Shown here one piece after another: positions 1-16,753 of a stretch of 64,000 bases of DNA (its first letter is position 1; each line of letters opens with the position of its first letter). The DNA lies in the NCBI GenBank assembly GCA_932521035.1, contig OW051493.1, positions 3,286,001 to 3,350,000 on the forward strand, written 5' to 3'. This DNA comes from Oscheius dolichura (Eukaryota; Nematoda; Chromadorea; Rhabditida; Rhabditidae). The notes below the pieces were generated by a model, which was not told where the DNA came from, ran no database searches, and saw only the letters and a program-made list of their open reading frames with translations. Position numbers and translations under genes: made by a program.

Positions 1-1048
1 TCGTACTGAAATAAAAGTTCATAATAAGCTAATAAACTTACTTATAATTTTTACGGAACTTTTCAATCAGTAGATTTTGAAGACGCAAAGTGAGCTCCAA
101 ACCACCTAATGAACGATCAAATCCAACACCCAGAACGGTCATTTTAGGTTCATTTCCATATTTTTCTTTGACAAGGCGGTATTCAACTAGCGTGGCTGTT
201 GTCTTCGCAGCTCCCATGTCGTACACCAACAGACGCTGAGGCTTATCCGTTATTTCTTTCCTTCGGAAAACTCCATAGCTTAAAGCTGAAGCGGTACCAT
301 CATTAACTAGCTATAATGCTCAATTATACACAAACAGGGTGAAATTAAAACCTGTAACAAGTTCAGTTTAGCTATTTGAGCAGCCTTTTCTATGGCTAAA
401 CGTTCTGTTTGTGTAAAATATGCCGGGACTGTTATTACTACATCCTTTACTGTTTGTTCAGCGTAAGCTTCAGTAAAATCACGGACGCTGCTAAGAACCA
501 TAGCAAGAAGACTTTCAATGGAATATTGTTGGTCACTGGAATATTAGATAACAATGAGATAAACTGACGCCTACCCAAAAGGAACGGCAATACCAGAATT
601 ATTGGTATGCTTTTCTATCTTCAAATGTGGAAACCGTTTAGTGAAGAGTTTCACGCTGTCATGGTCAACGTTTTTACCCAGTAAATCTAACAAATTTCCA
701 TAGACGGCCGTCGGATAGCGGGTAATTACAGCTTGGGCAGCATCACCAAAATATCTAAACAATAGAAGTTGCAACAAATGCATGTGTTCTACCTTTCATT
801 ATTACGAATTCCAACTAGATTGGGAGTTTTTCGCCGGGACTCTTTATTTAAGACAATTTCCATAGGTACCCCTGATTTAACAAGTCCTACCTGAAACCAC
901 CTCTACTAACACATTCGATTACACCTACCTTAATGAACTGTGTTCCGAGATCAATTGACATGGCTGCCAAAGTACCATCAGCATAATTGATGGATATAGA
1001 TGAAAGCAATAACACTGCAAACGCAGCGTAAAAGCGGTTGAACACCAT
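1..1048 (-). CDS. HYOU1: HYOU1/GRP170-type ER HSP70-family chaperone, 5' part (runs off left edge)
   Basis: ER-lumen HSP110/GRP170 chaperone and nucleotide exchange factor. Exon 1 (929-1048) encodes a signal peptide ([17 protein letters not shown]) followed by [12 protein letters not shown], the HSP70 phosphate-1 loop. Later exons, separated by introns of about 38-45 nt, give [66 protein letters not shown] and [11 protein letters not shown], all matching the nucleotide-binding domain of animal HYOU1 in order. The last visible splice leads into an exon at bases 1-5, so only about 300 of roughly 900 residues are in the window. The start ATG follows a CTTTTAG acceptor by a few bases, consistent with trans-splicing. 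The family assignment is firm; the rest of the protein is unseen. Confidence 0.93.
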
Positions 1049-1167
1049 AGTACCCTAAAAGTAAAAATGAAGCGAGCGGAGTCAGAACGACGTTTGCAAT
1101 AAATAAGAGAAGATACAGAAGCACTATTACAGGAGGGGGCAATAACTACAACCTCACGCTGTAGAGA

Positions 1168-1177
1168 TATATATATA
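1168..1177 (-). promoter_or_regulatory. TATA-like tract upstream of HYOU1
   Basis: An alternating TA run about 120 bp upstream of the HYOU1 start codon on the minus strand. Its position would suit a TATA box if a short outron of about 80-90 nt is removed by trans-splicing at the acceptor next to the ATG. It is low complexity and could be coincidence. Confidence 0.3.
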
Positions 1178-1475
1178 CCACTGAGCGAATAATGGCGCGC
1201 GTTACGTGACGTGTAATTGTGACGGGTCAGAATGAGGACTTTTCAAATACAAGAAGACCAAAAGTCTGTTGAGGCTGCTCAACAACAAGATCATCGCAAA
1301 CAAATATGAACTATTACAAAAACATTCAGGTAGTGTAGTGAGAATCAACGCATAAATAACAAGAAAACAACAGAGAGGACAAAAAAAAAGATTTATACAG
1401 CAAAAAAAGTAAGAAAATGACAAGAAATGGCAACATTTTTTATAGAATTTCTGGGCACTGATTGATTTATCCGGA

Positions 1476-2067
1476 TTATGCAACGCCCTGAACTGATTGT
1501 TTTAACTCATTCAGCCTTGATATAAGAGTGCTTCCGAATTTTTCGCGGTATAACGGTGATAATGTATCCAAAAGTTGAGACAAGGATTCAAAGTATCGAG
1601 TATGAGTGTCCAGTCGACGGAAATCACCATTCATACAATCTTGCCTGTGACTTGCTATCCTCCAACCTTTCTCTTAATTAAAAAACGTGAAGAGTGAACG
1701 GTATCTATTACCTGTTAATTCTACACAATAAGTAGCTCCTTCTAATGTAGTAACATTTAAAAATAAGAGCTCCGCTGTTCGAGGTAACATTTCCGATATA
1801 CATATTGTTTGGAGAGCGAAAGAAAACTCTCGGACGGCACTTATTGCTTCTTCCTCGAGAGCAGAACGGCATTCACAAAGGCTAAGTAAAATTATGGCAA
1901 GATACTCAAAATACTCACTTTGTGCTAGAATTGCGTCTAGTCGAATAATTTGAGCAAACTCCTCCAGAATTTTGATGAACAGGGGAAGCAGGTGGTGTTC
2001 TAGTTGTTGCTAAGTTGCTGTAGGGGCATTCACCAGGCAGTACTTCTTTCTTCTCTCGGGTGTCCAT
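1476..2067 (-). CDS. GSKIP: GSKIP homologue (GSK3-interacting, DUF727 domain)
   Basis: Small cytosolic adaptor; in vertebrates GSKIP binds GSK3-beta and the PKA RII subunit. Three exons close perfectly: 1919-2067, 1712-1881 and 1476-1666 (510 nt, 169 residues plus stop), with introns of 37 and 45 nt. The conserved domain runs from LEEEAISAVREFSFALQ through LFLNVTTLEGATYCVELTG to the family's hallmark LLDTLSPLYREKFG near the C-terminus (vertebrate: LLDTLSPAYREAFG). The N-terminal 50 residues are polar and not conserved. The ATG follows TTTTCAG by four bases. Each exon is too short for a simple ORF search to reveal. It is head to head with the ZCCHC9-like gene, 222 bp between start codons. Confidence 0.9.
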
Positions 2068-2289
2068 TATTCTGAAAAGCAGTACTTTTATAGCGAAAAA
2101 TTAGCGAGACGGAGAAGTAAACGTCATCAAAGCGAAGCGAAGAGAATTTGAGTTTCGGGGGTTTTCAGTCAGACGTTTTGCGTATCAGCTTCGCAAAAAC
2201 TAGAAAGTTCAGCAATTTTATCAAGTTTGCTGTTCTTCGGTGTATTTCTTAGTCCTTATATTTCTTCAAGTTATCTAAGATCTTTCAGA
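2068..2289. promoter_or_regulatory. Divergent intergenic promoter region, GSKIP / ZCCHC9
   Basis: Only 222 bp separate the start codons of the minus-strand GSKIP gene and the plus-strand ZCCHC9 gene, so they probably share a bidirectional promoter. Splice acceptors lie right before each ATG (TTTTCAG on minus near 2071, CTTTCAG at 2282-2288 on plus). No confident TATA box at the right spacing. Confidence 0.5.
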
Positions 2290-3354
2290 ATGTCCTCTGA
2301 AGACAAATATGCTAAACTGTTGGAACGACTAAATGATATAAGCCAAGTACACAAAATTCGGGAAGCACTATCCAAGGAAGTAGAAGCAGGACATCTAAAA
2401 GACACCGAAAGCAAAGAAGTATTGGCAAAATGGAGAAAACACCGCAAACAGTTTGTAAGTTATTTTCGCCTCCATTTTTTGTCATTATTATAGATCATTT
2501 TAGGCTGCTCAATCCCGAATAGCCAGAATAGTTGGAATGGATGGAACTACTGAAGATGTGAAGGTTGGAATGAGAAAAAATCGTATGCTTGTATTTATTT
2601 ACAGAAAGTGGTTGATGAATTAGTAAAGAAGCGGTTGTTAAATCACATACAAGCTAAAACTGCTGTCAAAAAATGGCAAACTAGAGATAAACGCCGTGTT
2701 CAGCGCCAAGAAGAAAAGCAAAAGTATGTTATTATTATTCCGTTATTTTAGTGACCTTTTAGGACAAAGTTTTGTTACCAATGTAGAAAAAACGGACATT
2801 TTGTAGCTGAATGCCCCGGAGAACAAGCTGAGGACAATGGAGCGTCGTCTATTGGTATTTGTTTTAAGTGTGGATCAGGTGAACATAGTATTGGCAAATG
2901 CCCAAGGAAACATGTAAAAGGTAATTCCGCTTAATCCAAATTTATAGATTTCAGGGTTTCCATTTGCAACTTGCTTTGTATGCAATCAACAAGGGCATCT
3001 CTCAAGGGATTGCGAACAAAATTCAAACGGAATATATCCGAATGGTAAGAATAATATTTATTAAATCATAAATATTTATTCAGGTGGTTCATGCGCTGTT
3101 TGTGGTTCTCAAAAACATTTAAAACGTGATTGCCCAGAGTTAGCAGCCCAGAAACAGACCACAGAAGAGAAAAGTAGGTGTTATCGTGCAGATTTCTTTA
3201 CGATTTTATAAATTATTAAATCTCTTTTGTTGCTTCAGAGATTGTTGTCCATGCAATGACTGATATGACCCGCCCCGACGAAGACATTGATAATTTTGAA
3301 GCTCCTCCCGAAGGCCAGCCGAAGAAAAAGAAGCCTAAAGTCGTCAAATTTTAA
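2290..3354 (+). CDS. ZCCHC9: ZCCHC9-like zinc-knuckle nucleolar protein
   Basis: Predicted RNA-binding protein of the ZCCHC9 family, implicated in nucleolar RNA metabolism. Several exons with introns of about 40-60 nt encode a charged helical N-terminal region (LLERLNDISQVHKIREALS) followed by four CCHC knuckles in order: CYQCRKNGHFVAEC, CFKCGSGEHSIGKC, CFVCNQQGHLSRDC and CAVCGSQKHLKRDC. The C-terminus PKVVKF is nearly identical to the PKVVNF end of human ZCCHC9, which separates it from CNBP. I chose the ATG at 2290 because a TTTCAG acceptor lies one base before it; an in-frame ATG at 2227 would put a hydrophobic, unconserved leader on the protein. Confidence 0.88.
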
Positions 3355-5993
3355 TTATAACCGTCTGTTGAAGTTTTTTTTCGTTTATTGTTACATTGTT
3401 ATTGTTTTGTTGTAAATGAGTCATATCATTTCTTGCTTATATTTTTTTATTTATGAATAATTTGCGAGGTTTGGATAATTTGCCCCTGCAATAGATAAGA
3501 CGTTTTGGCATATCAGCCCCGGCAACCAGATCGCCTTCTCGTTGCCACACCCGCTCTCTTTTTGTCGTTGGATCGCTTTCACGTGGAAACAGACCACCAA
3601 CTGGGTGTCGACTGGTAGTAGTCCGAATGCCAATGTATAACAACGAGATGCGGTGAACCATTTATCAAAAATCAAAAATGAAAATTATTACAGCAATCCC
3701 TATAGATGGGCTAAAAGTCGGCAGTCCTTGAGGACCTATTGCCTTTTTTTCTCTTCTACCGTTCTTTGGAACATAATCGACAACTCAATAATTTTCCCCT
3801 CGTTTACGAGGGAGAGTAAGTAGAGCTATAAACGAGAGATTGGCTATCTCTCCCACGAGATGTTTCAATCCTGCGCCAAGGTCATCTCACTCGGTCTACC
3901 TGTGGTCCACAAATGTACGATTTGCTGTCCAGCCATTGTCATAATACATTTTGACGTCTCCCCCGTTTTTTCTGTGCCCGTTCACTGTGTGTATGTACGC
4001 ACATCCGAACACTTTACCCGGTCATTGGATGGGTGCTTCGAGGACAGGCAAACAGTCTTCGCGGCTACTATCAGCGCCTCTTTACTTTGTTTACAGCCGT
4101 AGTTTGGCTACGGGGCTGGCCATGCCTCTGCCATATGTTTCCCCCTCTATTGGCACACTACTTACTGACGCTCTCTAGGCCACCTAACAGTCTCCAATTG
4201 CTATCTCTGCTTTTTTTCTGCTCTCTATTTACGTAACAAATGACGACAGTCGCTTGTTATCTTCCCTTTCAACATCTGAGTAATGTGACTTGACCTGGTA
4301 GTAAAAGATGGGGCACACACCCCGAGAGCGGTTTAAATCATTCACGACACGGCCATTATCAATGCGTTGTGGATATGATTTACGGGGGCCGAGGGCATTA
4401 AACTCGGCCATGTTTTCACCCTCCTCTCTTCTCAGGTAGCCCCCGGAAAATATACCTGTGGAGGGTCTCATTTTCAACGCCTGTCCCACCCCACCCCCGG
4501 GGGGACTTGGTTAAAAACTGCCCGTAATGAGATCAGTCACCTTGTCACTTCCCACCCGACCAGCCCAGCTTCCACCAAATAAATCAGTGAAACCTGATAT
4601 GATCCGGCGGTTTTGACTGACACCTTGCCCTGATCAAGGTCTACCTGTCGTCTCCTGGCTGCGTGTTCCCCCTCGTCCCCTCCAAGTGCCCCACCTGATA
4701 GGCCCCCGGCCAGTTGATCCGTAAAATAAGCAGCTCCTGACCGCCGGGGCTTTCCGGTTTCAGATCGCGCAAAGACGCCTCCTCCTGTGCTATCGATATG
4801 ATCGATAAGGGGCACGCCCCCACCTTTTCCTTTCCGCACCGACTTCTCGCCTTCCCCCACCCATCCCGCCTGTAATCTTATTTCCATCCACCCCCTTTAA
4901 ATCACTTATTGACCCTAATTTTGGGAATTCTGCTAATTTCAATTAATTGTCTTCAAAGTTGCGCCCACCTATACCATTCCCTGTCTTTTGTCAGTCCAGA
5001 CAATGATCGTCTTCCCCCTACATATTTGCCTTTCTTTCACCATTCGTCTCATCTCAAACTCTCTGGCCATTTCTCCCCCTTTTTCGGCCTTTATTACCTG
5101 CCCATTAGAATAAAATCGGCGCTCTTCTCTTCGTTTATTTGACAGTTCCCAAAAATAGGCCTCTTCTCCTTTCTGGGTGGTTGAAGACGTTCCCACGGTG
5201 AAGTGCCCCCGAAGCCAGAGCTCTTCCCCTTCCAGGAGCCGTCCTCCTTCTCGGCTGTCCCTCCAGTCCAAAAAGTGTCGCCCCTTTGAAATTCCAAAAG
5301 AGAGAGAGAGAGAAGAAGACCCCCGTTCCGTTTGTCTTGGTAATCGCCTCTGTCTTTTCCTTACAGAGAACACGCATAGTCCGGTCAGCAGCAGCTCTCC
5401 GTCGGTTGACACCCCCACCTGTTCCCAGCCCACCCCCGGCTGTCCTCCCGGAGGTCCCCCTTCTTTTTTCCGCCCTCATTTGTTTACACTTGAAGGCTAT
5501 TGTGAAGGATTTTAGTGATAGCCGGAGGGGGATACTTCCTGAGAGACAAAGAGACGGACATCTGTCATTTGAGAAGATAGCAAAAAACAGCTGGAAATGG
5601 CCGGCAAATGGTTACACTCCTCTTTATGACTGTCGTTATTTTTACGCGCGGGAATGTATGTTTTAAACGGGAGACCATTATCTGACAGGGGGCAATCTGT
5701 GCTTTCTCTTGATTCCTTCCCTTCTTCCGCCTCCAGGGGCCATTCTGCCGAGCGTGTCCTCTCCTATTAGCCAGCCAACTAGTCGGCCCGGCCTGTAACT
5801 GTCCCCCCGTTAACCTGCCTAAACTGCCAGCCCTATTACATTGTCCCCCCGGTGTTCCAATCCATCTTTATGAGTCTCTCTTTCTGTGACCTCTCGTCAG
5901 CTGACTCTCCCGAACTGCGTGAGGTCTCCTCTCCTCCCAGATGACCCTGTATCCTCCCGCCTTTTCAGTATCCTCTCCTTTCCCTGATAGCGG
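3355..5993. other. Intergenic region, AT-rich to GC-rich transition
   Basis: Holds the 3' end of ZCCHC9 and then about 2.3 kb of GC-rich, pyrimidine-biased DNA with no exon chain I can support. There is a short (GA)n tract near 5300. Overlapping open frames exist in both directions around 4970-5660 but lack conserved motifs and consistent splice sites. It probably contains KANK upstream regulatory DNA. Confidence 0.6.
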
Positions 5994-10611
<4,618 letters not shown>

Positions 10612-11046
10612 CCCCTCCCCCACTATATCCAGTATTGCTTGTGATATCTACCAGATACGTGTATCAGATGATGAATATCGTTTATTTATTTCCCTTTATG
10701 GGTTGACAATCCCGCAGCGATCGAGACAAATAGACCTCATTTGAGAATCGACCATGACGTCGCAATTCACGCGGCAGGTGTCCATTTGTCTAATTGCCTG
10801 ATAGGGGGATTACGGTAACTGTGAACTATGAGATACCTCCGCGAATAAGAATAGAAGCAGAGCTGAGAGGAAGAGATAACGAAGCATTCGGGAACAAAGG
10901 AGGCAGGGAGGAGGAGAAGGCTGTCTCGGCCGGCAGCCTCATTAATCAGGAAGGAAACGTGACCAGCAAATGAAACAGAAACAGGACAATTTATTATTAC
11001 CGGTGGGGGTCGATTTGGCTACATTTTGATGATGATTTTAAATAGA
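10612..11046. other. Convergent 3' intergenic, KANK / OST-alpha
   Basis: About 435 bp between two convergent stop codons. It contains 3' UTR-like sequence for both genes and no further coding signal that I see. Confidence 0.6.
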
Positions 11047-12414
11047 TTAGATGGCGTCGAATTTCTCCTGGAAGCCCTCGTCCTCTTCGACCGGGACGAC
11101 GCGGCTATCGATGGTATTTGTGCTTCCGTTAGTTCCCCGCTGGCTGCCGGTCTCGGCCTCGGCATGGTTACAATTGGCAATCGAATCCATCACGGGGTAT
11201 TTGTCAAAAAAGATTGACTTGGTCGGCCGGAGGCAGTAAGTCGAGAGGCCCGACAGCAGCATCATCTCCCACGTGAGCATGAACGATGACCAGACTGGAG
11301 ACAGGGAGGATGGGTCGGCCGAGGGAGGAGGACACTTACATTGAGCTTTGGCAGAGGCCGTCATTAGCCGGTCGGCCGCTATGATCTCGAAAGCGGCGCC
11401 GAAGTCGAAGCAGAACTTCTGAATGGTGTAGATACACTGGGCGATGTCCACCACCCGGAAGATGTAATCGAATTTGTACGGGGCGTGGAAAGTCTGAAGG
11501 GAGGATGGCTCTGGCGCGGGGGCAGACTCACTCTGCCGAGGGGGACGATGACATAGCAGCCGTAGAAAGCAATACACATGGAGATGAGACCAAACAGCTG
11601 AGAAAACATGAACCATCTAAAGGAATATCTCGAATTTTGGGCCGGGAGACAAGGCTACAGATTGTGACGGTGGTTGAGTTCCATGAAGACGACGACGCTG
11701 ATCAGCTCCAGAGTGGTTCGAAGGATGGGCGTCTGGAAGACGAGCCACTCTATCCGGCGGAGATTCTCACTAAATATGGTAATTACGGAATAGATCGAAG
11801 GGTGACCTACTCGGTACTTTCGATTTCTGGTAGGAAATGGAGACAGCAGACAGGGGGCACGCGGAAGGAGATTCGGACTCCTTTGTCCTTACAGTATTCG
11901 GCGAGTTCTCGTCGAGAGCCAAAGATATTAAAGAGGAGAGTGACAGTCACGAAGAGACAAAACATAAAGTAGCTGGAATGATCTCTCTAGACAGCCACAG
12001 TTCACACAACTCACACTAAAGCGACGGCATAGAGGAAGATGGCCGCCCGGAGGATGAACATACCGGCGACGCCACATAAGGTGGTAATCTGAAGATATTG
12101 ACCCCCTCTTCCATTTGGGACTCAAATCTAACCGGAAACATGAGGACCAAGTAGTAGAGGTCGGTCCGTATCCGCTCGTTGCTCACATATTTGATGACGT
12201 AGTAGAGCTGGAGGCCGGCCAGGACGATTACCACCAGGCAGAAGCCGCAGGACAACATGAGGAAGGAGAAATAAAGCGGGTCCATTTCTAAAGGGAGGAG
12301 GATGACTGTCAGGGAAGAGGGGGCACCTCGAACCCATTCCAGGCATTCCGGGAGGGGTTTCTCCTCATCGTGTGTCGAATTGCCATGTGGGAAGATCGTC
12401 TTCACGATTTCCAT
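11047..12414 (-). CDS. Organic solute transporter alpha-like membrane protein (SLC51A/OSTA, Solute_trans_a)
   Basis: Seven-TM transporter subunit of the OST-alpha/TMEM184 family; vertebrate OST-alpha pairs with OST-beta to move bile acids and steroids at the basolateral membrane, while C. elegans has several osta genes of less certain substrate. Spliced exons give an N-terminal TNHDEEKP-type polar region, TM LYFSFLMLSCGFCLVVIVLA, YVIKYVSNERIRTDLYYLVL, TTLCGVAGMFILRAAIFLYA, FRVPPVCCLHFLPE, RRIEWLVFQTPILRTTLELI, FSQLFGLISMCIAFYGCYVI and the family signature IQKFCFDFGAAFEII. The C-tail is acidic (EEDEGFQEKFDAI). Introns are 37-45 nt. Start at 12414 follows a CTGCAG acceptor; an ATG five bases upstream is out of frame. 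OST-alpha is preferred to TMEM184 because of length and nematode precedent. Confidence 0.8.
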
Positions 12415-14871
12415 GCCATGGACCTGCAGAGGGGGTGAGAAATAGGGAGGAGAGGGGACAAGAGAGGAAGAAAGAGACAAGAGGAAAGACTTAGCCGCTC
12501 CTTTCGCGGACTGAAACTATTGCCAGCCGACAGGAGTCTATGTACATAGTTAAGAAGGCGATCAACAGACGATTAGGACTATGGCGACTGGTTCCGGCCG
12601 CCGTCAAGAGTTGTATCCTCCTCTTTAGGAGAAAATTCTCCGGGAATGCTCATTGAGCCGACTGTTTATGCAGGGGGTACTGTAAGTAGAGAAAATTATT
12701 GTCTCGAACGAAAAGGGCAGGGCAAGTATTCAGCCGGCTACAGAGATAGTTTACGGGGGCTGTCTGTCTGTTATTTAGACAATTATCCCTCATATTCGGG
12801 GAAATATTCTCGTTTCCCGGTACAAAAAGTGTTCATCCCCGTCTCGTACAGAACATTTACCGGGCAACAATGATCACCGTCTAATCCTCCGTGTCTCGGC
12901 CTCATATTTTCCTCTATTATTCGTTTTCAGTGTGGGTGAAATGATGAGACCGTCGGGATGCGTCAGCGAGGGTCAGCCACGCGTGAAGTCAGACCAAATA
13001 TCAGTTGTGAATCTAATATTTGAATAGAGGATCCCGGGTAGAGCGAGGCTTTCTGTGAAAATTGACACAATAACTGGAGAAAGGGGGCAATCAATTAGGT
13101 GAAAAGTGCAAATGAAAAGTCATACTGGGAAAGGGGCGAGAAGCTATGAGAGGGTCAATTAGACTGGCAAAGAATCAAAAAGCAGCTGAATGAAGAGAGC
13201 AGTGATGAATACAGGGGCGACGGGAATAGAAGACTCCTGACCATCAACATGTACACTTGGAGATTACCATGACTACTGCTAAGAGCGCTGGTTTTAAAAT
13301 GTTGACGGCCGTCTCGATGTTTTGAGTCATAATATTGTATATACATAACATGAAATACTGTTCAACTGGATCATATGAAATATTGCCCTTTGTAGGTCTT
13401 CATAAGGAGCAATAAAGTCTCGAAAGGTTTTCTATTTAGTGTCCAAAATGTAATTGCTAGAGAAGCATGGGTTGGAAAAACTAATGATCATGAAAAAAAT
13501 TTGTTGTCATAGTCATCACAGTGACGTGAAACGTGAGACCGTGAAAGAAATTTGCATTGATAAATGCCAAAACACGAGTGTTTTGTTTCCTGGAGATTAG
13601 GGAGATTTGACGGGAATAACGTGGGGGCGGTCGGAGAGAGAATTCAACATGTCTCCATGGAAACCCGCAAAGGATATGGCGAGGTCTGGGCGGACTCGAT
13701 ATACCTGAAAAAGACAACTGCTCAAGTTGGCCTTCCGTGACGTTGAGATGAAATGCTGATGGTGGAAACTCATTGGAAGCTGTAACTTTTACTGGAATAC
13801 AACCGTGCAAATCATACGTCTGAAAATGTTTTTACAATGAAATAGTCTAAAAATGAAAATCTTCACAGACAAAGAAATCAGTTTCTGTTATTCATTCTGC
13901 AAGCGTTTCCCTGCCTCTCCTTGATGTTCGGCTATTTGCATTTATAGGAAATAAATAAGTGTATTCCTGCAGCTGAGCCAATAAATAAAGATAATAAAAC
14001 GTCATTTCAAAGATTCTATAGCTACGTTTGATCACCTCACCTGACCTCCATTTCATCTAACCGAATGCCCTCGGGGCACGTGAACAACCCTATTTCGGGT
14101 TCTGCTCAAAGCCCACAATGGCTTTTATCCTCTGTTAGGCGGAAGCCACAAGAAAACGGCTGTATATAAAATGTTTTGATAGCATAAATTGGAATTCAAA
14201 ATGAGTTCTTCGCAATTTCTTCCTTTGTCAACTCCCGCTGAGCCTTTGGTGGTCACGGTGGGGGCAGCGCTTCAAATTTTCTTCTGTTTCCATGTCCTTG
14301 TTCATTTTATTGTTTTACATATCGGCAGCATTTTCTGACAAATATAAATGAGTAAATTAAAAACTTGTTAGCAGGAAACAGCAACATTTTGGTCGAGAGA
14401 GTATAGCTCAGACATTCGGACAGGTTCTGTTCCTTTCACCTCACTTGTCATAGACCGCCCGAAAAACAGATTGGCTTCCGCAGGCGGCAACTAGTAGAAG
14501 TTTTGTGGTAGTTTCACATAGGCTTCCGCTATTTGCATAGTTTGTGTGGCAGCCTGTTTAGAGGCTGTTTTTCTTTGACAAGCAGACTGCTGCATGCTTT
14601 GAAACTGATAGCTGTTGAATAGCTTCCTGAGCTTTTTATATAATGTTTGTTATATATGTCGTATAGCCGTCGTGATGTTGGAAGTGCTTTTTGTATAAGC
14701 ATTTCAGCACTTTGGTATGCATATTTTATTGTCTCGGGGCATAATGGAACAGCAAAAAATGCTGTTCCTCGCCCATATAAATGCTACACTTTGAAATTGT
14801 TTCCCATTCTTCGTTTTCTCATATTGTTCTATTCCTTTACATTTTACATTGTTCATTTTAGATACTAACCG
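12415..14871. other. Intergenic region with one isolated exon-like segment
   Basis: No complete gene seen. On the minus strand around 13706-13822 a segment flanked by ATTTTCAG and CAG/GTATATCG reads TYDLHGCIPVKVTASNEF then PPSAFHLNVTEGQLEQL, which looks like an internal exon, but I cannot find partners for it. GC content drops after about 13.3 kb. The last 700 bp are upstream DNA of the hyaluronidase gene. Confidence 0.5.
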
Positions 14872-16753
14872 ATGAGAACTCATGCATTTTTACAATTTCT
14901 CAGCTTTAGTGCCACAGTATTGGCGAGTAATTCTAGACCACGATTTTCAGTAAGCAACTTCTCCTTTATGTTTCTTTCAAATGCATTTTTTAGGTTTTCT
15001 GGAATATACCGGATAGATGCTCAAAAATTATGAAACAGCCGAACTATTTTTCGTTTTTAGATAAATACAATATTATACGAAACACCAGTAAGTTCGTTAA
15101 CTTTTTCTTCAATCCAATCTACAATTTAGATGGGCAGGTTCAAGGTGATAATATCACAATTTTATATTCCAAGTATTTCAAACATTATGCACATTTAAAA
15201 ATTAACGCTACATCTCGTACAGTTATAAGTGAATATGATGGAGGTGTTCCACAGGTATTTTTCTAACCTTATTCAATGTATTACAGAAACTATTGCAGAG
15301 AGCCAATATATCAGCATTTTTTCAATATGCTGAAACGGTTATAGATAAGTATATTCCCGATGTTAATTACAGTGGACCTGCAATTCTCGATTTTGAAGAA
15401 TATAGATTTAAATATTATTATAATTGGGGAACTAAAACGGTGAGCTTGTTGAAACTTGTGTAATGATTATGTTTAGCCATATCAAAGAAAGTCTGATGAG
15501 TACACCGCGCTAAAGTATCCGAATATTTCGTCAAAAGCTATTCTGGCCCGATCCGAATACGAATTCAATGAAGCTGCTAGGTTGCCACATAGTTATTTTC
15601 CTTGAGATCAAAACGATTTAGAGTGCATGCTATTGGTCTGCTGCGTTTAGGGAAACGGATGAGACCCAAAGCACAATGGGGTTTTTATCTTATGCCCGAA
15701 TGCGCTGGACATTATGAAATGACCACTGCACAATGCACGACCTTGTACGGGTATAACGACGAGTTAGTTTAAATCCAGTGAATCCAATTTCAACTTTTAT
15801 TTTCAGAATGGCAGAACTTTTTAATGAGCAAACGGCTATCTATCCTTCTATTTATTATGAGCAAGAGACTCCGACCAATCCTAATTATCGTTCTACTCAG
15901 GTTTGTTTATAAACATTTTAGGCACTTTGTTTTTAGTGAAAAAGGCATTGATGATGTTCAGATCAGGTTGCGAGAAGCACGAAGATTTTCTTTCACTCCA
16001 AGAGGACGAACACCTATTTATGCCTACAGTAAAATTGAATACGATGCCTATACGCGGCCGACATGGTATTATACAAAGGTTGTCAACTTCATGTGCGTAT
16101 TATTAGCAATTATAGACTGATTTGTGTGCATCTTTACAAGCTTCATTTGAAGAAGGTATACAAGGCCTAATCATCTGGGGTGCAGATCGGCAACCATGGA
16201 AAGAACGTTGCCCAGCTATGAAAAAATATATTGAAACTGTATTTGGCCCGTTAGTTGCTTTTCCAATGTTATTATCTTAATATGTTTAGAGTAGTAGTTA
16301 ATATACAGAGAAAAGCAGAAAAGTGCTCGAGGAAAATGTGTAATGGCCATGGAACTTGTTTACGCCCTGGCGACCTACTGAAAGAGTAATTGGAATTTCT
16401 AATTTGCATTATAAAAATGTAGGTGTAAATGGAGTTTGAAAGACAAACTACATAATATGGTGTGTTTATGCGATGAAGGCTACTATGGGATGCATTGTGA
16501 GATTCGTAAGAAACAGCCGAAGAAAGATCCCAAAAAGGTTAGTAAATTTTAAATCACTTACAATTTGGAGAAATTTTAGCCGATGAAGAAATATTTAAAT
16601 CTACTGCCCGAAACCTTCCTGACAACAACAGTGGCATCCATAGATGAAACCGATATGATGCCTGTATCACCTCCCTCAACAATTCCAGTAATGGACGACT
16701 TTGAACTGATGTCCGTATCGCCTTCACCGCCATCTTATGATAATTATGTATAG
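14872..16753 (+). CDS. Hyaluronidase (glycoside hydrolase 56) with EGF-like domain
   Basis: Secreted or lysosomal endoglycosidase acting on hyaluronan or, as for C. elegans CHHY-1, chondroitin. Exon 1 gives a signal peptide (HAFLQFLSFSATVLA). The GH56 fold follows: VFWNIPDRC, ITILYSKYF, YDGGVPQ, then the catalytic loop YSGPAILDFEEYRFKYYYNW with the Asp-x-Glu pair (DFE), AIGLLRLGKRMRPKAQWGFY, TAIYPSIYYE and GIQGLIIWGADRQPW. An EGF-like module comes next (CSRKMCNGHGTCLR to CLCDEGYYGMHCE), then a basic linker and a Ser/Pro-rich tail ending SPSPPSYDNYV that has no counterpart in vertebrate enzymes. Between 15897 and 15937 I could not join frames with canonical splice sites (one base off), so this junction may hold an unusual splice or an indel. 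AT-rich, unlike its neighbours. Confidence 0.87.

Noticed and set aside
1202-1483. A 93-codon minus frame rich in Phe and Cys
   Set aside because: AT-rich shadow at the 3' end of the GSKIP gene, partly overlapping its last exon in another frame.
2227-2289. Upstream in-frame ATG for ZCCHC9
   Set aside because: Would add a hydrophobic leader that contradicts a nuclear protein and ignores the CTTTCAG acceptor next to the ATG at 2290.
4969-5666. Overlapping frames of 110-150 codons on both strands
   Set aside because: Low-complexity GC-rich and GA-rich sequence; no conserved motif, no consistent splice sites, and frames overlap in several directions.
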